Positions 16,208-24,438 of a stretch of 64,000 bases of DNA are shown here, piece by piece (the stretch's first letter is position 1; the number at the start of each line of letters is the position of its first letter). The stretch is taken from the NCBI GenBank assembly GCA_004020875.1, contig SAPZ01000013.1, forward strand, positions 62,001-126,000. Direction: 5' to 3'. A program made the translations under genes and the position numbers. The DNA is from Mesorhizobium sp. GTDB taxonomy: Bacteria > Pseudomonadota > Alphaproteobacteria > Rhizobiales > Rhizobiaceae. A model generated the notes under the pieces. It was given only the letters and a program-made list of their open reading frames with translations, did no database searches and was not told the origin of the DNA.

Positions 16208-16949
16208 ACAAAGGAAGATGGCTCGCAAAGCGAACGGCAACGGCAAGGTCAAGATTGCCGCCATGGGCGATCTGCATGTTCAGGAGGATGCGCAGACTTC
16301 CTACCGCGACCTTTTTGGCGAGATTTCCCGCGAAGCAGATGTCCTGGTGCTCACCGGGGATCTCACCAATCTCGGCAAGCCAAAGGAGGCCGAACTCCTT
16401 GCGGAGGATTTGCGCGCCTGCTCGATCCCCGTGGTCGCGGTGCTCGGCAATCACGACTACGAATCAGGTTGCGTCGACCAGATCGCGGCGACGCTCCGTC
16501 AAGCAGGCGTTTATCTCCTCGATGGACAAGCGACGGAGCTGATGGAAGTCGGCTTTGTCGGCGTCAAAGGTTTTGTCGGCGGCTTCGGCCCGAGGATGCT
16601 CGGTTCCTTCGGCGAGCCGGCGATCAAGGCGATGGTGGCCGAGAGCGTCAACGAGGCGATGCGGCTCGAGAACGCGATGCGGCAGGTCCGCGCAAAGCGC
16701 ACGCTGGTGGTGCTTCACTATGCGCCTATCCCGGAGACGGTCACCGGCGAGCCGCCCGAAATTTTTCCGTTCCTCGGATCGTCCCGGCTTGCGGAAACGA
16801 TCGACCGGTTCAAGGTGAGCGCCGTCGTGCACGGCCATGCCCATCGTGGCACTTTCGAAGGCCAGACCCCCGGCGGCGCGAAAGTCTACAATGTCGCCAT
16901 GCACATCACCAAGCCGACGGGCCGGCCCTACGCGCTGCTGGAAATCTAA
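16200..16949 (+). CDS. Calcineurin-like metallophosphoesterase
   Basis: 249 residues with the metallophosphoesterase motifs in order: GDLHVQ (D-x-H, near residue 24), LTGDLTNLG, VLGNHDYESG, the metal-binding His in VLHYAPIPE, and VVHGHAHRG near residue 210. It probably hydrolyses a phosphodiester or phosphomonoester using two metal ions in the cytosol; the N-terminus is basic with no signal. The ATG lies inside the end of the NTase gene (ATGGCTGA). The pair may add and remove a phospho-group on the same target (inference). Confidence 0.85.
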   Translation: MAEQRKMARKANGNGKVKIAAMGDLHVQEDAQTSYRDLFGEISREADVLVLTGDLTNLGKPKEAELLAEDLRACSIPVVAVLGNHDYESGCVDQIAATLRQAGVYLLDGQATELMEVGFVGVKGFVGGFGPRMLGSFGEPAIKAMVAESVNEAMRLENAMRQVRAKRTLVVLHYAPIPETVTGEPPEIFPFLGSSRLAETIDRFKVSAVVHGHAHRGTFEGQTPGGAKVYNVAMHITKPTGRPYALLEI

Positions 16950-16952
16950 ACG

Positions 16953-17234
16953 TTAGACCTCGTCGAAACGGCTGCCCTCCTTGGAAGGGTCCTTCGACAG
17001 GACGCGCTCCTCCTCGTCGTCGGGCAAGGCTTCGTCGCTGTCCTGGAAGGGGTTGTCGTCATCTTCTTCCGGAAGGTCGCCTCTCGCTTCGGCATCATCC
17101 TGCGGGTCACCGTTCACGGCAACGCTGTCAGGCAGGATTCTGCCGCCCTCCAGAGCATCCCAGTCCTGCTGTTCGATGGTTGGCGCTTCGGTTTCGTCGG
17201 TCTTTGCAGGCCGCTGTTTGTCGCGCGGCTCCAT
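16953..17234 (-). CDS. Acidic, probably disordered small protein, 93 aa
   Basis: About 93 residues from ATG 17234, very rich in Asp, Glu and Pro (LPEEDDDNPFQDSDEALPDD), with a basic start (MEPRDKQRPAKTD). The low hydrophobicity predicts disorder. An earlier in-frame ATG at 17246 exists, but GGAG is better placed for 17234 and the EcfG-type promoter start point (about 17258) fits it. Convergent with the phosphoesterase gene (stop codons 3 bases apart). Function unknown. Confidence 0.6.
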   Translation of the reverse strand: MEPRDKQRPAKTDETEAPTIEQQDWDALEGGRILPDSVAVNGDPQDDAEARGDLPEEDDDNPFQDSDEALPDDEEERVLSKDPSKEGSRFDEV

Positions 17235-17265
17235 GACGTTCTCCATTGCTGAGCTTCGAGTGAAG

Positions 17266-17290
17266 AACCTCTCGCCGAAACACTTGTTCC
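17266..17290 (-). promoter_or_regulatory. EcfG-type promoter for the acidic protein
   Basis: On the reverse strand GGAAC (17290-17286), 16 bases, GGTT (17269-17266), 32 bases ahead of the ATG at 17234. Confidence 0.65.
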
Positions 17291-17374
17291 GCTTCATTTC
17301 CATCAGGGATGGGGCGCAGTTGCCTGGGAACAGCATGACGCCTTCTGACTTATCGTGCGGAACCGGGAACTTTC

Positions 17375-18586
17375 ATGCCTCGCAAGCTAGATCTCAGAAG
17401 CGGTACGCCTGTCTGGTCCGCCTATCGCTCGCCCGCGGTGCCGGCAGACCGCCTGACCCGCGATGCAAAGACCGATGTCCTGATCGTCGGCATGGGCATC
17501 AGCGGGGCGACGATGGCCGAAGCTTTGACCCGCGACGGCCACGCCGTCATTTGCATCGACAGGCGTGGGCCGTTGAAGGGGTCGACGGCCGCGACGACGG
17601 CGCTCGTCCAGTTTGAGATCGATCAACCGTTGACAAGGCTGTCCAGGATGATTGGACGCGATGCCGCGCGTCAGGCCTGGGTCCGGTCACGGCTGGCCCT
17701 CGCGAACCTGCATGGGCGAATTGCCGAACTTGATATCCGCTGCCGGTCGGCGGATGCGCCTTCGCTTTATCTGGCGGGCGACCGACTTGGCGCCTCGGGC
17801 CTGCGCCATGAGGCGGAAGCGCGCCGCGTAGCGGGTATCGGAGCGTCGGTCTTGACCCGCGAAGAGCTGCGAAACGATTTCGGCATAGACCGCGCGGCGG
17901 CGATTTTGAGCCACGGCAATCTAGCGCTCGATCCACGCAAGTTGACGTCCGGGCTGCTCATGAGGGCGTTGCAACGCAAAGCGCGTTTCTATGCGCCGGC
18001 GGAAGCGATCGCGATCGCGGACGATCGCCTCGGCGTGACGGTGGCGATGCGACATGGGCCCGTGATCAAGGCTCGCCATCTTGTTCTTGCGACCGGCTAC
18101 GAGTTGCTCGATATCGTGCCGAAGATACGCCATCGCATCATCTCGACATGGGCGATTGCCACCCGGCCGCAGCCGGGGAGGATCTGGCCTCTCGCCGCCC
18201 TGATATGGGAAGCTTCCGATCCCTATCTCTATCTCCGGGCGACATCCGACGGTCGCGTGATCTGCGGCGGCGAAGACGAGGAGTTCACCGACGAGGAACG
18301 GCGCGACGCCCTGATCGCGCAAAAGACGGACCGCCTCGAGGAGGAACTCGGGAAAATCTTTCCGCAACTCGACACGTCGGCTGAATTCGCCTGGACCGGC
18401 TCATTCGGAGCCACCGATACCGGACTTCCGATTATCGGCAGCGTGCCCGGCCACCCGCGCATACATGCGGTGATGGGCTATGGCGGAAACGGGATCACCT
18501 TTTCGCAGATCGCTTCGGAGATCGTCTGCGCGTCCATCGCAGGCAGGGAGGACTCAGATGCAAATCTCTTCGCGTTCAAGACGTGA
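17375..18586 (+). CDS. FAD-dependent oxidoreductase, DAO (DadA-like) family
   Basis: 403 residues with a Rossmann FAD site near residue 35 (VLIVGMGISGATMAEALT). KGSTAATTALVQFEIDQPL follows, and the C-terminal family motif is ATDTGLPIIGSVPG then GYGGNGITFSQIASEIV. DAO-family enzymes oxidise amines or amino acids. The substrate is unknown, and no 2Fe-2S or Rieske domain is fused. A standalone gene; a GGAAC at 17327 lacks a proper -10 element, so its regulation is unclear. Confidence 0.85.
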   Translation: MPRKLDLRSGTPVWSAYRSPAVPADRLTRDAKTDVLIVGMGISGATMAEALTRDGHAVICIDRRGPLKGSTAATTALVQFEIDQPLTRLSRMIGRDAARQAWVRSRLALANLHGRIAELDIRCRSADAPSLYLAGDRLGASGLRHEAEARRVAGIGASVLTREELRNDFGIDRAAAILSHGNLALDPRKLTSGLLMRALQRKARFYAPAEAIAIADDRLGVTVAMRHGPVIKARHLVLATGYELLDIVPKIRHRIISTWAIATRPQPGRIWPLAALIWEASDPYLYLRATSDGRVICGGEDEEFTDEERRDALIAQKTDRLEEELGKIFPQLDTSAEFAWTGSFGATDTGLPIIGSVPGHPRIHAVMGYGGNGITFSQIASEIVCASIAGREDSDANLFAFKT

Positions 18587-18627
18587 TCCGCCTGGACGCC
18601 ATGGCCGTGAGCCGATTGGCCGCCCGG

Positions 18628-19641
18628 CTACTCGATCTGCTCGAACGTGCACTGGCGCGCCGCCTTGTCCGGGCGCCAGCGCAGCAACCTTGTGCCGTGC
18701 CGGAAACGCTCGCCGGTGACATGGTCGAAGCGGACCTCGACCACCAGTTCCGGCTTCACAGGCTCCCATTCCCCGCTGCGCTCGGTGCTCCAGCGACTTG
18801 GCCCGCCCGGCGCCTTGCCGGTGAAGCCCGACCCTCCGCGCAACGCTTCGAGCTTCGCCGTGAGCGCCGCGCGCTCTCCATTGGCGATGGTCGATGTGAA
18901 GCCGACATGATCGAGCTGCCCATTGTCGTTGTAGAGCCCGAGCAACAGCGATCCGACCTGCCGCTTGCCGTTCAGATACCGGAAGCCGCCAACCACACAA
19001 TCGGCGGTGCGCAGCCGCTTGACCTTGACCATCGCGCGCTCGCCCGGCCGATACGGCTCGTCGAGCATCTTGGCGACGACACCATCAGTCGAGCCGTGGC
19101 CGGCGCCTTGCAGCCATTGCCTAGCGGTGGCGACATTGGTGGTGGATGGCGACAGCTGGAGGCCGGGATTGGCTGCCTTGGACAGAAAGGCCTCCAAAGC
19201 GTCGCGCCGAGCGTGCAAGGGTCGTTCGAGAATGATCCTGCCGCCCGGGGCGACCAGCATGTCGAACAGGATCAGCCGCGCTGGCGTCTCGATGCTCAGC
19301 TTGCGGATACGGCTCTCCGCGGGGTGCAGCCGCATCTGCAGCGCGTCGAAGGAAGCGCGGCCGTCGATCTCGATGACGATCTCGCCGTCGACGACGAAAT
19401 CCTCCGCATCGAGGCTTTGCATCGTTTCAATCAATTCGGGAAAGTAGCGGCCAAGCGGCTTTCCGGACTTTGCCCTGAGATCGACTGCCTTGCCATCCTT
19501 GAAGGCAAGGCAGCGGAAGCCGTCCCATTTCGGCTCGTATTGCCAGGCGCCATTTCCGTCCGGCAATGCTTCCGCCGTTCGCGCCTCCATTGGCGGCGTC
19601 TCCAATGGCAACGGGAAGTCGTTCCGGGGCGCCGCTACCAT
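18628..19641 (-). CDS. ATP-dependent DNA ligase (LigC/LigD-ligase type)
   Basis: 337 residues, a stand-alone ligase without the polymerase or nuclease domains of full LigD. Motif I is YEPKWDGFRCL, with the adenylated Lys near residue 36. DFVVDGEIVIE is motif III, then ILFDMLVAPGG, DGVVAKMLDEPYRPGERAM and MVKVKRLRTADCVVGG (motif V). The OB-fold part ends the protein (VEVRFDHVTGERFRHGTRLL). Such ligases seal nicks in bacterial end-joining or base repair. The ATG at 19641 overlaps the stop of the GFA gene (ATGGTAG), so the two are coupled. No Ku gene is nearby. Confidence 0.9.
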   Translation of the reverse strand: MVAAPRNDFPLPLETPPMEARTAEALPDGNGAWQYEPKWDGFRCLAFKDGKAVDLRAKSGKPLGRYFPELIETMQSLDAEDFVVDGEIVIEIDGRASFDALQMRLHPAESRIRKLSIETPARLILFDMLVAPGGRIILERPLHARRDALEAFLSKAANPGLQLSPSTTNVATARQWLQGAGHGSTDGVVAKMLDEPYRPGERAMVKVKRLRTADCVVGGFRYLNGKRQVGSLLLGLYNDNGQLDHVGFTSTIANGERAALTAKLEALRGGSGFTGKAPGGPSRWSTERSGEWEPVKPELVVEVRFDHVTGERFRHGTRLLRWRPDKAARQCTFEQIE

Positions 19642-20066
19642 CGTTCTTCCGTGTCGTGACGCGGCAGGTCGATGCCGCAGCGGATCCACCCGAGCCGTTG
19701 CGAGGAACCGTAATTGTGCCGCGGCTCAAGCTCGGACGGATCGTCGAAGGTCCCGATATGCATCGCGACCTCGTGCGGGTTGGCGTCATAGGCAAGCGTA
19801 AGAGGCGTACCGCAAGACCAGCAGAAGCTTCTGCGGGCGATGGGCGAGGAGCGGCGATGGGCTGGTTCCGTCGTCAGCCATGAGAGTTCCTCGACAGGCG
19901 CCCAGCCAAGCACGGCGAAGGCGCTCCCCGTCGCACGCCGGCACATGTCGCAGTGGCAGTAATGCACGCGCGGCTCCCCCGTCAGGCGGTAACGGATAGT
20001 GCCGCACAAGCATCCGCCGTATCGCTCGACGGCTGCGTTTCGTGTGATGACGTCCGGGTCTTCCAT
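19635..20066 (-). CDS. GFA-family zinc protein (glutathione-dependent formaldehyde-activating type)
   Basis: 143 residues with the full set of GFA cysteines: GGCLCGTIRYRL near residue 17, VHYCHCDMCRRATGSAF near 36-44, and SFCWSCGTPL near 83. These bind two zinc ions. The founding member was thought to speed the reaction of formaldehyde with glutathione; most homologues are uncharacterised. The ATG at 20066 gives the usual family length. Second gene of a probable operon: Cys-containing small ORF, this gene, DNA ligase. Confidence 0.88.
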   Translation of the reverse strand: MEDPDVITRNAAVERYGGCLCGTIRYRLTGEPRVHYCHCDMCRRATGSAFAVLGWAPVEELSWLTTEPAHRRSSPIARRSFCWSCGTPLTLAYDANPHEVAMHIGTFDDPSELEPRHNYGSSQRLGWIRCGIDLPRHDTEERW

Positions 20067-20113
20067 CAAGCTTGAACGCTCGATGGAAGATGCGGTTTCG
20101 GTAGCGCAAGATT

Positions 20114-20290
20114 TTACGCGTCGAGATCGATCAGGCGATACCGAGGCCGGTTCGTACGCCGCAAATGAACGGGCGAGTTCGTCACCGTGACCTCGAGTGT
20201 TGGCTTCACCACGCCTTCCAGCACGCGGGTCGATCCGTCGCTCAGGAAGCACCGCATACAGATGCAGGCTTTGCTTGCCGCGGCGTCCAC
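20114..20290 (-). CDS. Small protein with N-terminal Cys pair, about 47-58 aa
   Basis: The reverse-strand ORF ends at 20114. Possible starts are GTG 20290 (58 aa) or ATG 20257 (47 aa). The longer form has CICMRC near its N-terminus, then FLSDGSTRVLEGVVKPTLE and a basic end RRTNRPRYRLIDLDA, with natural-looking composition. An exact EcfG-type promoter at 20333-20357 has its expected start point about 36 bases before the GTG, and the GFA gene follows 48 bases downstream. I do not recognise a family; the Cys residues could bind metal. Confidence 0.45.
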   Translation of the reverse strand: MDAAASKACICMRCFLSDGSTRVLEGVVKPTLEVTVTNSPVHLRRTNRPRYRLIDLDA

Positions 20291-20332
20291 GACAATGTCG
20301 CCGATCGCTCTCGCAGAGATAGACTAGGACAG

Positions 20333-20357
20333 AACGCCCCGCCGTGCCGCATGTTCC
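20333..20357 (-). promoter_or_regulatory. EcfG-type promoter for the small ORF - GFA - ligase operon
   Basis: On the reverse strand GGAAC (20357-20353), 16 bases, CGTT (20336-20333), an exact consensus match. Confidence 0.65.
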
Positions 20358-20443
20358 AGCATGGGTGCGAAGCCTCGCGACGCTCCCGTTCCAGGTCGAA
20401 GCCTCACACTTCGGTGATGCGTCGCGGTTCTGCGCTCACCATC

Positions 20444-20468
20444 GGAACAATGGCACCGTTGAGAGGTT
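20444..20468 (+). promoter_or_regulatory. EcfG-type promoter for paoABC
   Basis: GGAAC (20444-20448), 16 bases, GGTT (20465-20468), 32 bases ahead of the paoA start at 20501. It diverges from the operon on the other strand. Confidence 0.65.
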
Positions 20469-20500
20469 AGCGCACAACACCAGCCAGCCAGGAGCGAGTC

Positions 20501-21121
20501 ATGTCCCAGCCCTCAGCCCTGTTAACCAATGGTCTCAGCCGAAGAAAGTTCATGGCAGGCACGGTCTCGGCGGCCGCGGCTGCGCCGTTGCTGGCTTCAC
20601 GGGCCGAGGGCGCCACGCCGGTCGCAGCCGAGGCGAAACTGAGGCAGCCGCTCGTGACGTCGCTCAGGATCAACAACCAGGCCTATGAGCTTTCGCTTGA
20701 TACCAGGACGAGCCTGCTCGACGCGCTTCGCGATCATGTCGGACTCACCGGCACCAAGAAGGGCTGCGACCACGGCCAGTGCGGCGCCTGCACGGTGCTG
20801 GTCGACGGCAAGCGGGTCCTTTCTTGCCTGAGCTTCGCCGTGATGAACGAGGGCAAGGACATCGCGACGGTCGAGGGGATCGCCTCCACCGACGGCAAGC
20901 TGCATCCGATGCAGCAGGCCTTCATCGACCACGATGCCTTCCAGTGCGGCTATTGCACGCCGGGCCAGATCCTGTCGGCGATCGGTTGCGTCAATGAAGG
21001 TCACGCCGAATCCGAGAGTGACATCCGCGAATATATGAGCGGTAACATCTGCCGCTGCGCCGCCTATCCCAACATTGTCGCCGCCATCCTGCAGGCGCGC
21101 GAAGAGACGAGGGGAGCCTGA
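20501..21121 (+). CDS. paoA: Periplasmic aldehyde oxidoreductase, 2Fe-2S subunit
   Basis: 206 residues. The Tat signal SRRKFMAGTVSAAAAAPLL near residue 13 exports the folded complex. Two 2Fe-2S clusters follow: the plant-type cluster in CDHGQCGACTVLVDGKRVLS and the xanthine-oxidase-type cluster in CGYCTPGQ plus CRCAAYPNI. It passes electrons between the molybdenum cofactor and FAD of the PaoABC heterotrimer, which oxidises aldehydes to acids in the periplasm. First gene of paoABC; the next start is 2 bases after its stop. Stress-linked promoter upstream. Confidence 0.93.
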   Translation: MSQPSALLTNGLSRRKFMAGTVSAAAAAPLLASRAEGATPVAAEAKLRQPLVTSLRINNQAYELSLDTRTSLLDALRDHVGLTGTKKGCDHGQCGACTVLVDGKRVLSCLSFAVMNEGKDIATVEGIASTDGKLHPMQQAFIDHDAFQCGYCTPGQILSAIGCVNEGHAESESDIREYMSGNICRCAAYPNIVAAILQAREETRGA

Positions 21122-21122
21122 C

Positions 21123-22148
21123 ATGCGCCCCTTCGTCTATGAGCAGCCCGCCGACGTCTCCACGGCGGTCGCGATCGCGTCCCGGTTCACGACCAACGAC
21201 GATCAACCCACGCGAGCGAATGCGCAGTTCATCGCCGGGGGCACCAACCTTGCCGACTACATGAAGCTCGGCGTCGCCGACCCAAACCGTCTGCTCGACC
21301 TAAACAAGCTCAAGGAGCAGGAACTCAGGCACATCCATGTCACGAATGAGGGCGGCATTCGCTTCGGCGCTCTGGCGCGCATGGGCGAGGCCGCCGACCA
21401 CGCCGAAGTGAAGCGCCGCTACCCGGTCATTGCCGACAGTTTGCGTTTGGCGGCAAGCGGCCAGATCCGCAACATGGCAAGCCTGGCCGGAAACGTGCTG
21501 CAGCGCACGCGCTGCGAATATTTTCGCGAGACATCTTGGGCCTGCAACAAGCGAGTGCCCGGCTCCGGCTGCGCCGCGATGGAAGGTTTCAACCGGCAGC
21601 ATGCGATTCTGGGGGCCAGCGACGCATGTATCGCCACCTATCACGGCGATTTCGCCCAGGCGTTGATAGCGCTCGATGCTGTCGTCCATGCCGAAGGCTC
21701 GCGCGGCGCACGAAAGATCGTGTTCGCCAAGCTGCATCGGCAGCCGGGCGACACGCCGCATATCGAGACCGATCTCGCCGCCGACGAGATCATCACCGCG
21801 ATCGAAGTGCCCGCCATTCCGTGGGCACGGCGCTCGCTTTACCTGAAAATCCGCGACCGCGAATCCTATGCCTTTGCGCTGGCTTCGGCGGCCGTGGCGC
21901 TCGATCTGGATGGGGAGACTGTGCGCGAGGCACGCATTGCGCTCGGCGGTGTGGCGACCGTGCCTTGGCGTGCCGGCGCGGCCGAACAAAGCCTGCAAGG
22001 CAAGAAGCTCGATGAGGCATCGGCGGAAGCGACGGCCGAAGCCGCCTTTGCCCAAGCCCAACCGCGCCGGCACAACGCATTCAAGATGGAGCTTGGCAAG
22101 CGAACGCTGGTACGCGCGCTGCTAGAAACTCGAGACATGAAGGTGTGA
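21123..22148 (+). CDS. paoB: Periplasmic aldehyde oxidoreductase, FAD subunit
   Basis: 341 residues of the CO dehydrogenase flavoprotein type. FAD-binding motifs are AGGTNLADYMKLG near residue 40 and ASLAGNVLQRTRCEYFRE. The cysteines in RCEYF, WACNKRVPGSGC and SDACIATY are the extra 4Fe-4S ligands that mark PaoB-type subunits. It has no signal of its own and would be carried out with PaoA by the Tat system. The ATG at 21123 follows the paoA stop directly; the stop overlaps or abuts the paoC start. Confidence 0.92.
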   Translation: MRPFVYEQPADVSTAVAIASRFTTNDDQPTRANAQFIAGGTNLADYMKLGVADPNRLLDLNKLKEQELRHIHVTNEGGIRFGALARMGEAADHAEVKRRYPVIADSLRLAASGQIRNMASLAGNVLQRTRCEYFRETSWACNKRVPGSGCAAMEGFNRQHAILGASDACIATYHGDFAQALIALDAVVHAEGSRGARKIVFAKLHRQPGDTPHIETDLAADEIITAIEVPAIPWARRSLYLKIRDRESYAFALASAAVALDLDGETVREARIALGGVATVPWRAGAAEQSLQGKKLDEASAEATAEAAFAQAQPRRHNAFKMELGKRTLVRALLETRDMKV

Positions 22149-22150
22149 CC

Positions 22151-24430
22151 ATGGACGCTGCCGCTCCCAAGCCCAAGGAGAACATGGGCGAACCGCTGCC
22201 GCGCATCGATGGGCGTTTGAAAGTCACCGGACAAGCCCATTACCCCGCCGATCTGCCCACCGCCAACATCGCCTATGGCGCGCTGGCCACCAGCAGCATT
22301 GCCAAGGGCAAGGTGACGAAGCTTCGTCTCGACGATGCCCGTGCGGTGCCCGGCCTGCTCGACATTGTGACCTATGGCGACATGGACAAGCTCGAGAAGC
22401 CGAAATTCGGCAATTCCGGCGCGACTTCTATCGGACCGCTGCACGACAGGAGGATCTTCCATGACGGCCAGATCGTCGCGCTCGCGGTTGCCGAGACTTT
22501 CGAGGCTGCCGAAGAGGCGGCGCAGCTGATCCGCGCCGAGTACGAGGAAGAGAAGCCGACCGCGACCTTCGACAGCCCGGGGACGGCGACCATCCCTGCC
22601 GCGGGAAGGAGCCCTCTGTTCAAGGAAGATGTGAAAGCCGGTGACTTCGACGCGGCCTATGCCGCTGCAGCCGTCAAGATCGACCAGCGCTACTCGACGC
22701 CCACGCAGCACCACAACCCGATCGAGCTGTTCTCGACGACCGCGTACTGGCAGGGCGAGCAGCTCGTCGTGCATGAGCCCTCGCAGAACGTCACCGGCTG
22801 GAAGGTCGAGCTGGCCAGGCAGTTGAAGATCGACCCTGCGAAGGTACGCATCGTAAGCCCGTTCATCGGCGGGGCCTTCGGCTCGAAGGGGCCGATGACA
22901 CCGCGTACCGCAATCGTCGCCATTGCCGCCAAGCGCCTCGGACGTCCGGTGCGTTGCGTGACCAGCCGAATGCAGGCTTTCGGCACGCAGACCTACCGGG
23001 CCGAAACCCGACACCGCATCCGGATCGGCGCCGGCAAGGACGGCCGCATCACCGCCTTCGCGCATGAAGGTTGGGAGGTGACATCGCGGCCCGACCCCTA
23101 TGTCGTCGGCGGCACTTCGGCCACCGGCCGCATGTATGATTATGGCTCTGTGCTGACCCATGTCTCGCTGGTGCAGGCAGACCGCAACACGCCGGGCTAC
23201 ATGCGCTCACCGCCCGAGACGCCTTATGTCTACGCGCTTGAAAACGCCATGGACGAGATGGCAGTGGCGCTTGGCATGGATCCGATCGAGTTCCGCCGCA
23301 TCAACGAGCCCAAGACGGAGCCGATCGGCAAGAAACCTTTCTCCAGCCGCTCGCTGATCCAGTGCTACGACCAGGCAGCGGCGGCCTTCGGCTGGGCCAA
23401 GCGCGATCCGGAGGTCGGCGCGATGCGTGACGGCGACTGGCTGGTCGGCATGGGTTGCGCAACGGCGATTTACCCAACGGCCGTCGCACCATGCGCGGCG
23501 CGCGTGCGCCTGACGGTCGACGGCGACGTGCGCCTGCAATGCGGTTCGCATGAGATCGGCACCGGCGTGCGCACCGTGGCCGGCCAGATGGCTTCCGAGC
23601 GGCTCGGCGTCAGCATCGACAGGATCAGCGTCGAAATGGGCGACAGCAGCCTGCCTCCGGCTCCGGTCTCGGGCGGGTCGATCTCCACGGCAAGCGTGTG
23701 CTCGGCGGTGCTCAAGGCCTGCGACGCCATCCGCACCAAGCTTTACGCCGCCGCGACCGCGGAAGGCGGTCCGCTGGCCGGCTCGCGTAATGCGGAATTC
23801 GAACTTGTTGACGGAAAGATAATGGCGAAGAGCGGCGCCTCGGCCAAGGTCGAGGATGTGCTGAAAGCCATGCAGGTCGGCGCGATCGAGGAATATGCCG
23901 AGTTCGCCCCCAAGGGTGCGACGCCGGAGGCGCTGAAGAAACTCTATGCCGGCAAGCCGGAATTCCACGGCGGCGACCAGGACGAGGATTCTGTGAAATA
24001 TGCCTTCGGCGCTGAGTTCGTCGAAGTGCACATCAACCGATACACCAGGGAGATCCGCGTGCCGCGCATCGTCGGCGCATTTGCCGCCGGCCGCATCATG
24101 AACACGCGCACGGCACGCAGCCAGCTCATGGGCGGCATGATCTGGGGCATCGGTCAGGCGCTGCATGAGGCGACCGAGATCGACAGGCGCTATGCGCGCT
24201 ATGTGAACCGCGACCTGCAGGACTACCTTGTGCCGGTCAATGCCGACATCAAGGACCTGCAGGTGATCCTGGTCCCGGAGGTGGACCACGCGGTCAACCC
24301 GGCCGGCGTGAAAGGCCTGGGCGAACTGGGCAATGTCGGCACGGCCGCCGCCGTCGCCAGTGCGGTGTATCACGCCACCGGCAAGCGTATCCGCGATCTG
24401 CCGATCAGGATCGAGCAGTTGCTCGTCTGA
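22151..24430 (+). CDS. paoC: Periplasmic aldehyde oxidoreductase, molybdenum subunit
   Basis: 759 residues of the xanthine dehydrogenase family, binding molybdopterin cytosine dinucleotide. Visible motifs: GEPLPRIDGRLKVTGQAHY at the start, FIGGAFGSKGPM, YMRSPPETPYVYALE, and near the C-terminus GVKGLGELGNVGTAAAV, which holds the catalytic Glu. ATG 22151 is preferred; GTG 22145 overlapping the paoB stop is possible. A dedicated maturation chaperone (PaoD) is not in this window. Probably removes reactive aldehydes made under stress. Confidence 0.93.
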   Translation: MDAAAPKPKENMGEPLPRIDGRLKVTGQAHYPADLPTANIAYGALATSSIAKGKVTKLRLDDARAVPGLLDIVTYGDMDKLEKPKFGNSGATSIGPLHDRRIFHDGQIVALAVAETFEAAEEAAQLIRAEYEEEKPTATFDSPGTATIPAAGRSPLFKEDVKAGDFDAAYAAAAVKIDQRYSTPTQHHNPIELFSTTAYWQGEQLVVHEPSQNVTGWKVELARQLKIDPAKVRIVSPFIGGAFGSKGPMTPRTAIVAIAAKRLGRPVRCVTSRMQAFGTQTYRAETRHRIRIGAGKDGRITAFAHEGWEVTSRPDPYVVGGTSATGRMYDYGSVLTHVSLVQADRNTPGYMRSPPETPYVYALENAMDEMAVALGMDPIEFRRINEPKTEPIGKKPFSSRSLIQCYDQAAAAFGWAKRDPEVGAMRDGDWLVGMGCATAIYPTAVAPCAARVRLTVDGDVRLQCGSHEIGTGVRTVAGQMASERLGVSIDRISVEMGDSSLPPAPVSGGSISTASVCSAVLKACDAIRTKLYAAATAEGGPLAGSRNAEFELVDGKIMAKSGASAKVEDVLKAMQVGAIEEYAEFAPKGATPEALKKLYAGKPEFHGGDQDEDSVKYAFGAEFVEVHINRYTREIRVPRIVGAFAAGRIMNTRTARSQLMGGMIWGIGQALHEATEIDRRYARYVNRDLQDYLVPVNADIKDLQVILVPEVDHAVNPAGVKGLGELGNVGTAAAVASAVYHATGKRIRDLPIRIEQLLV

Positions 24431-24438
24431 CGGTCTTG

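Noticed and set aside
17327..17351. GGAAC-N16-ACTT upstream of the FAD oxidoreductase at 17375
   Set aside because: The -10 element is wrong; kept out of the promoter list.
20075..20099. Reverse-strand GAAAC-N16-CGTT just upstream of the GFA start
   Set aside because: The expected start point would fall on the GFA start codon, and a better exact site exists at 20333-20357.
23207..24373. Long reverse-strand open frame opposite paoC
   Set aside because: Low-complexity His/Arg/Asp-rich translation without any family pattern; paoC explains the sequence.
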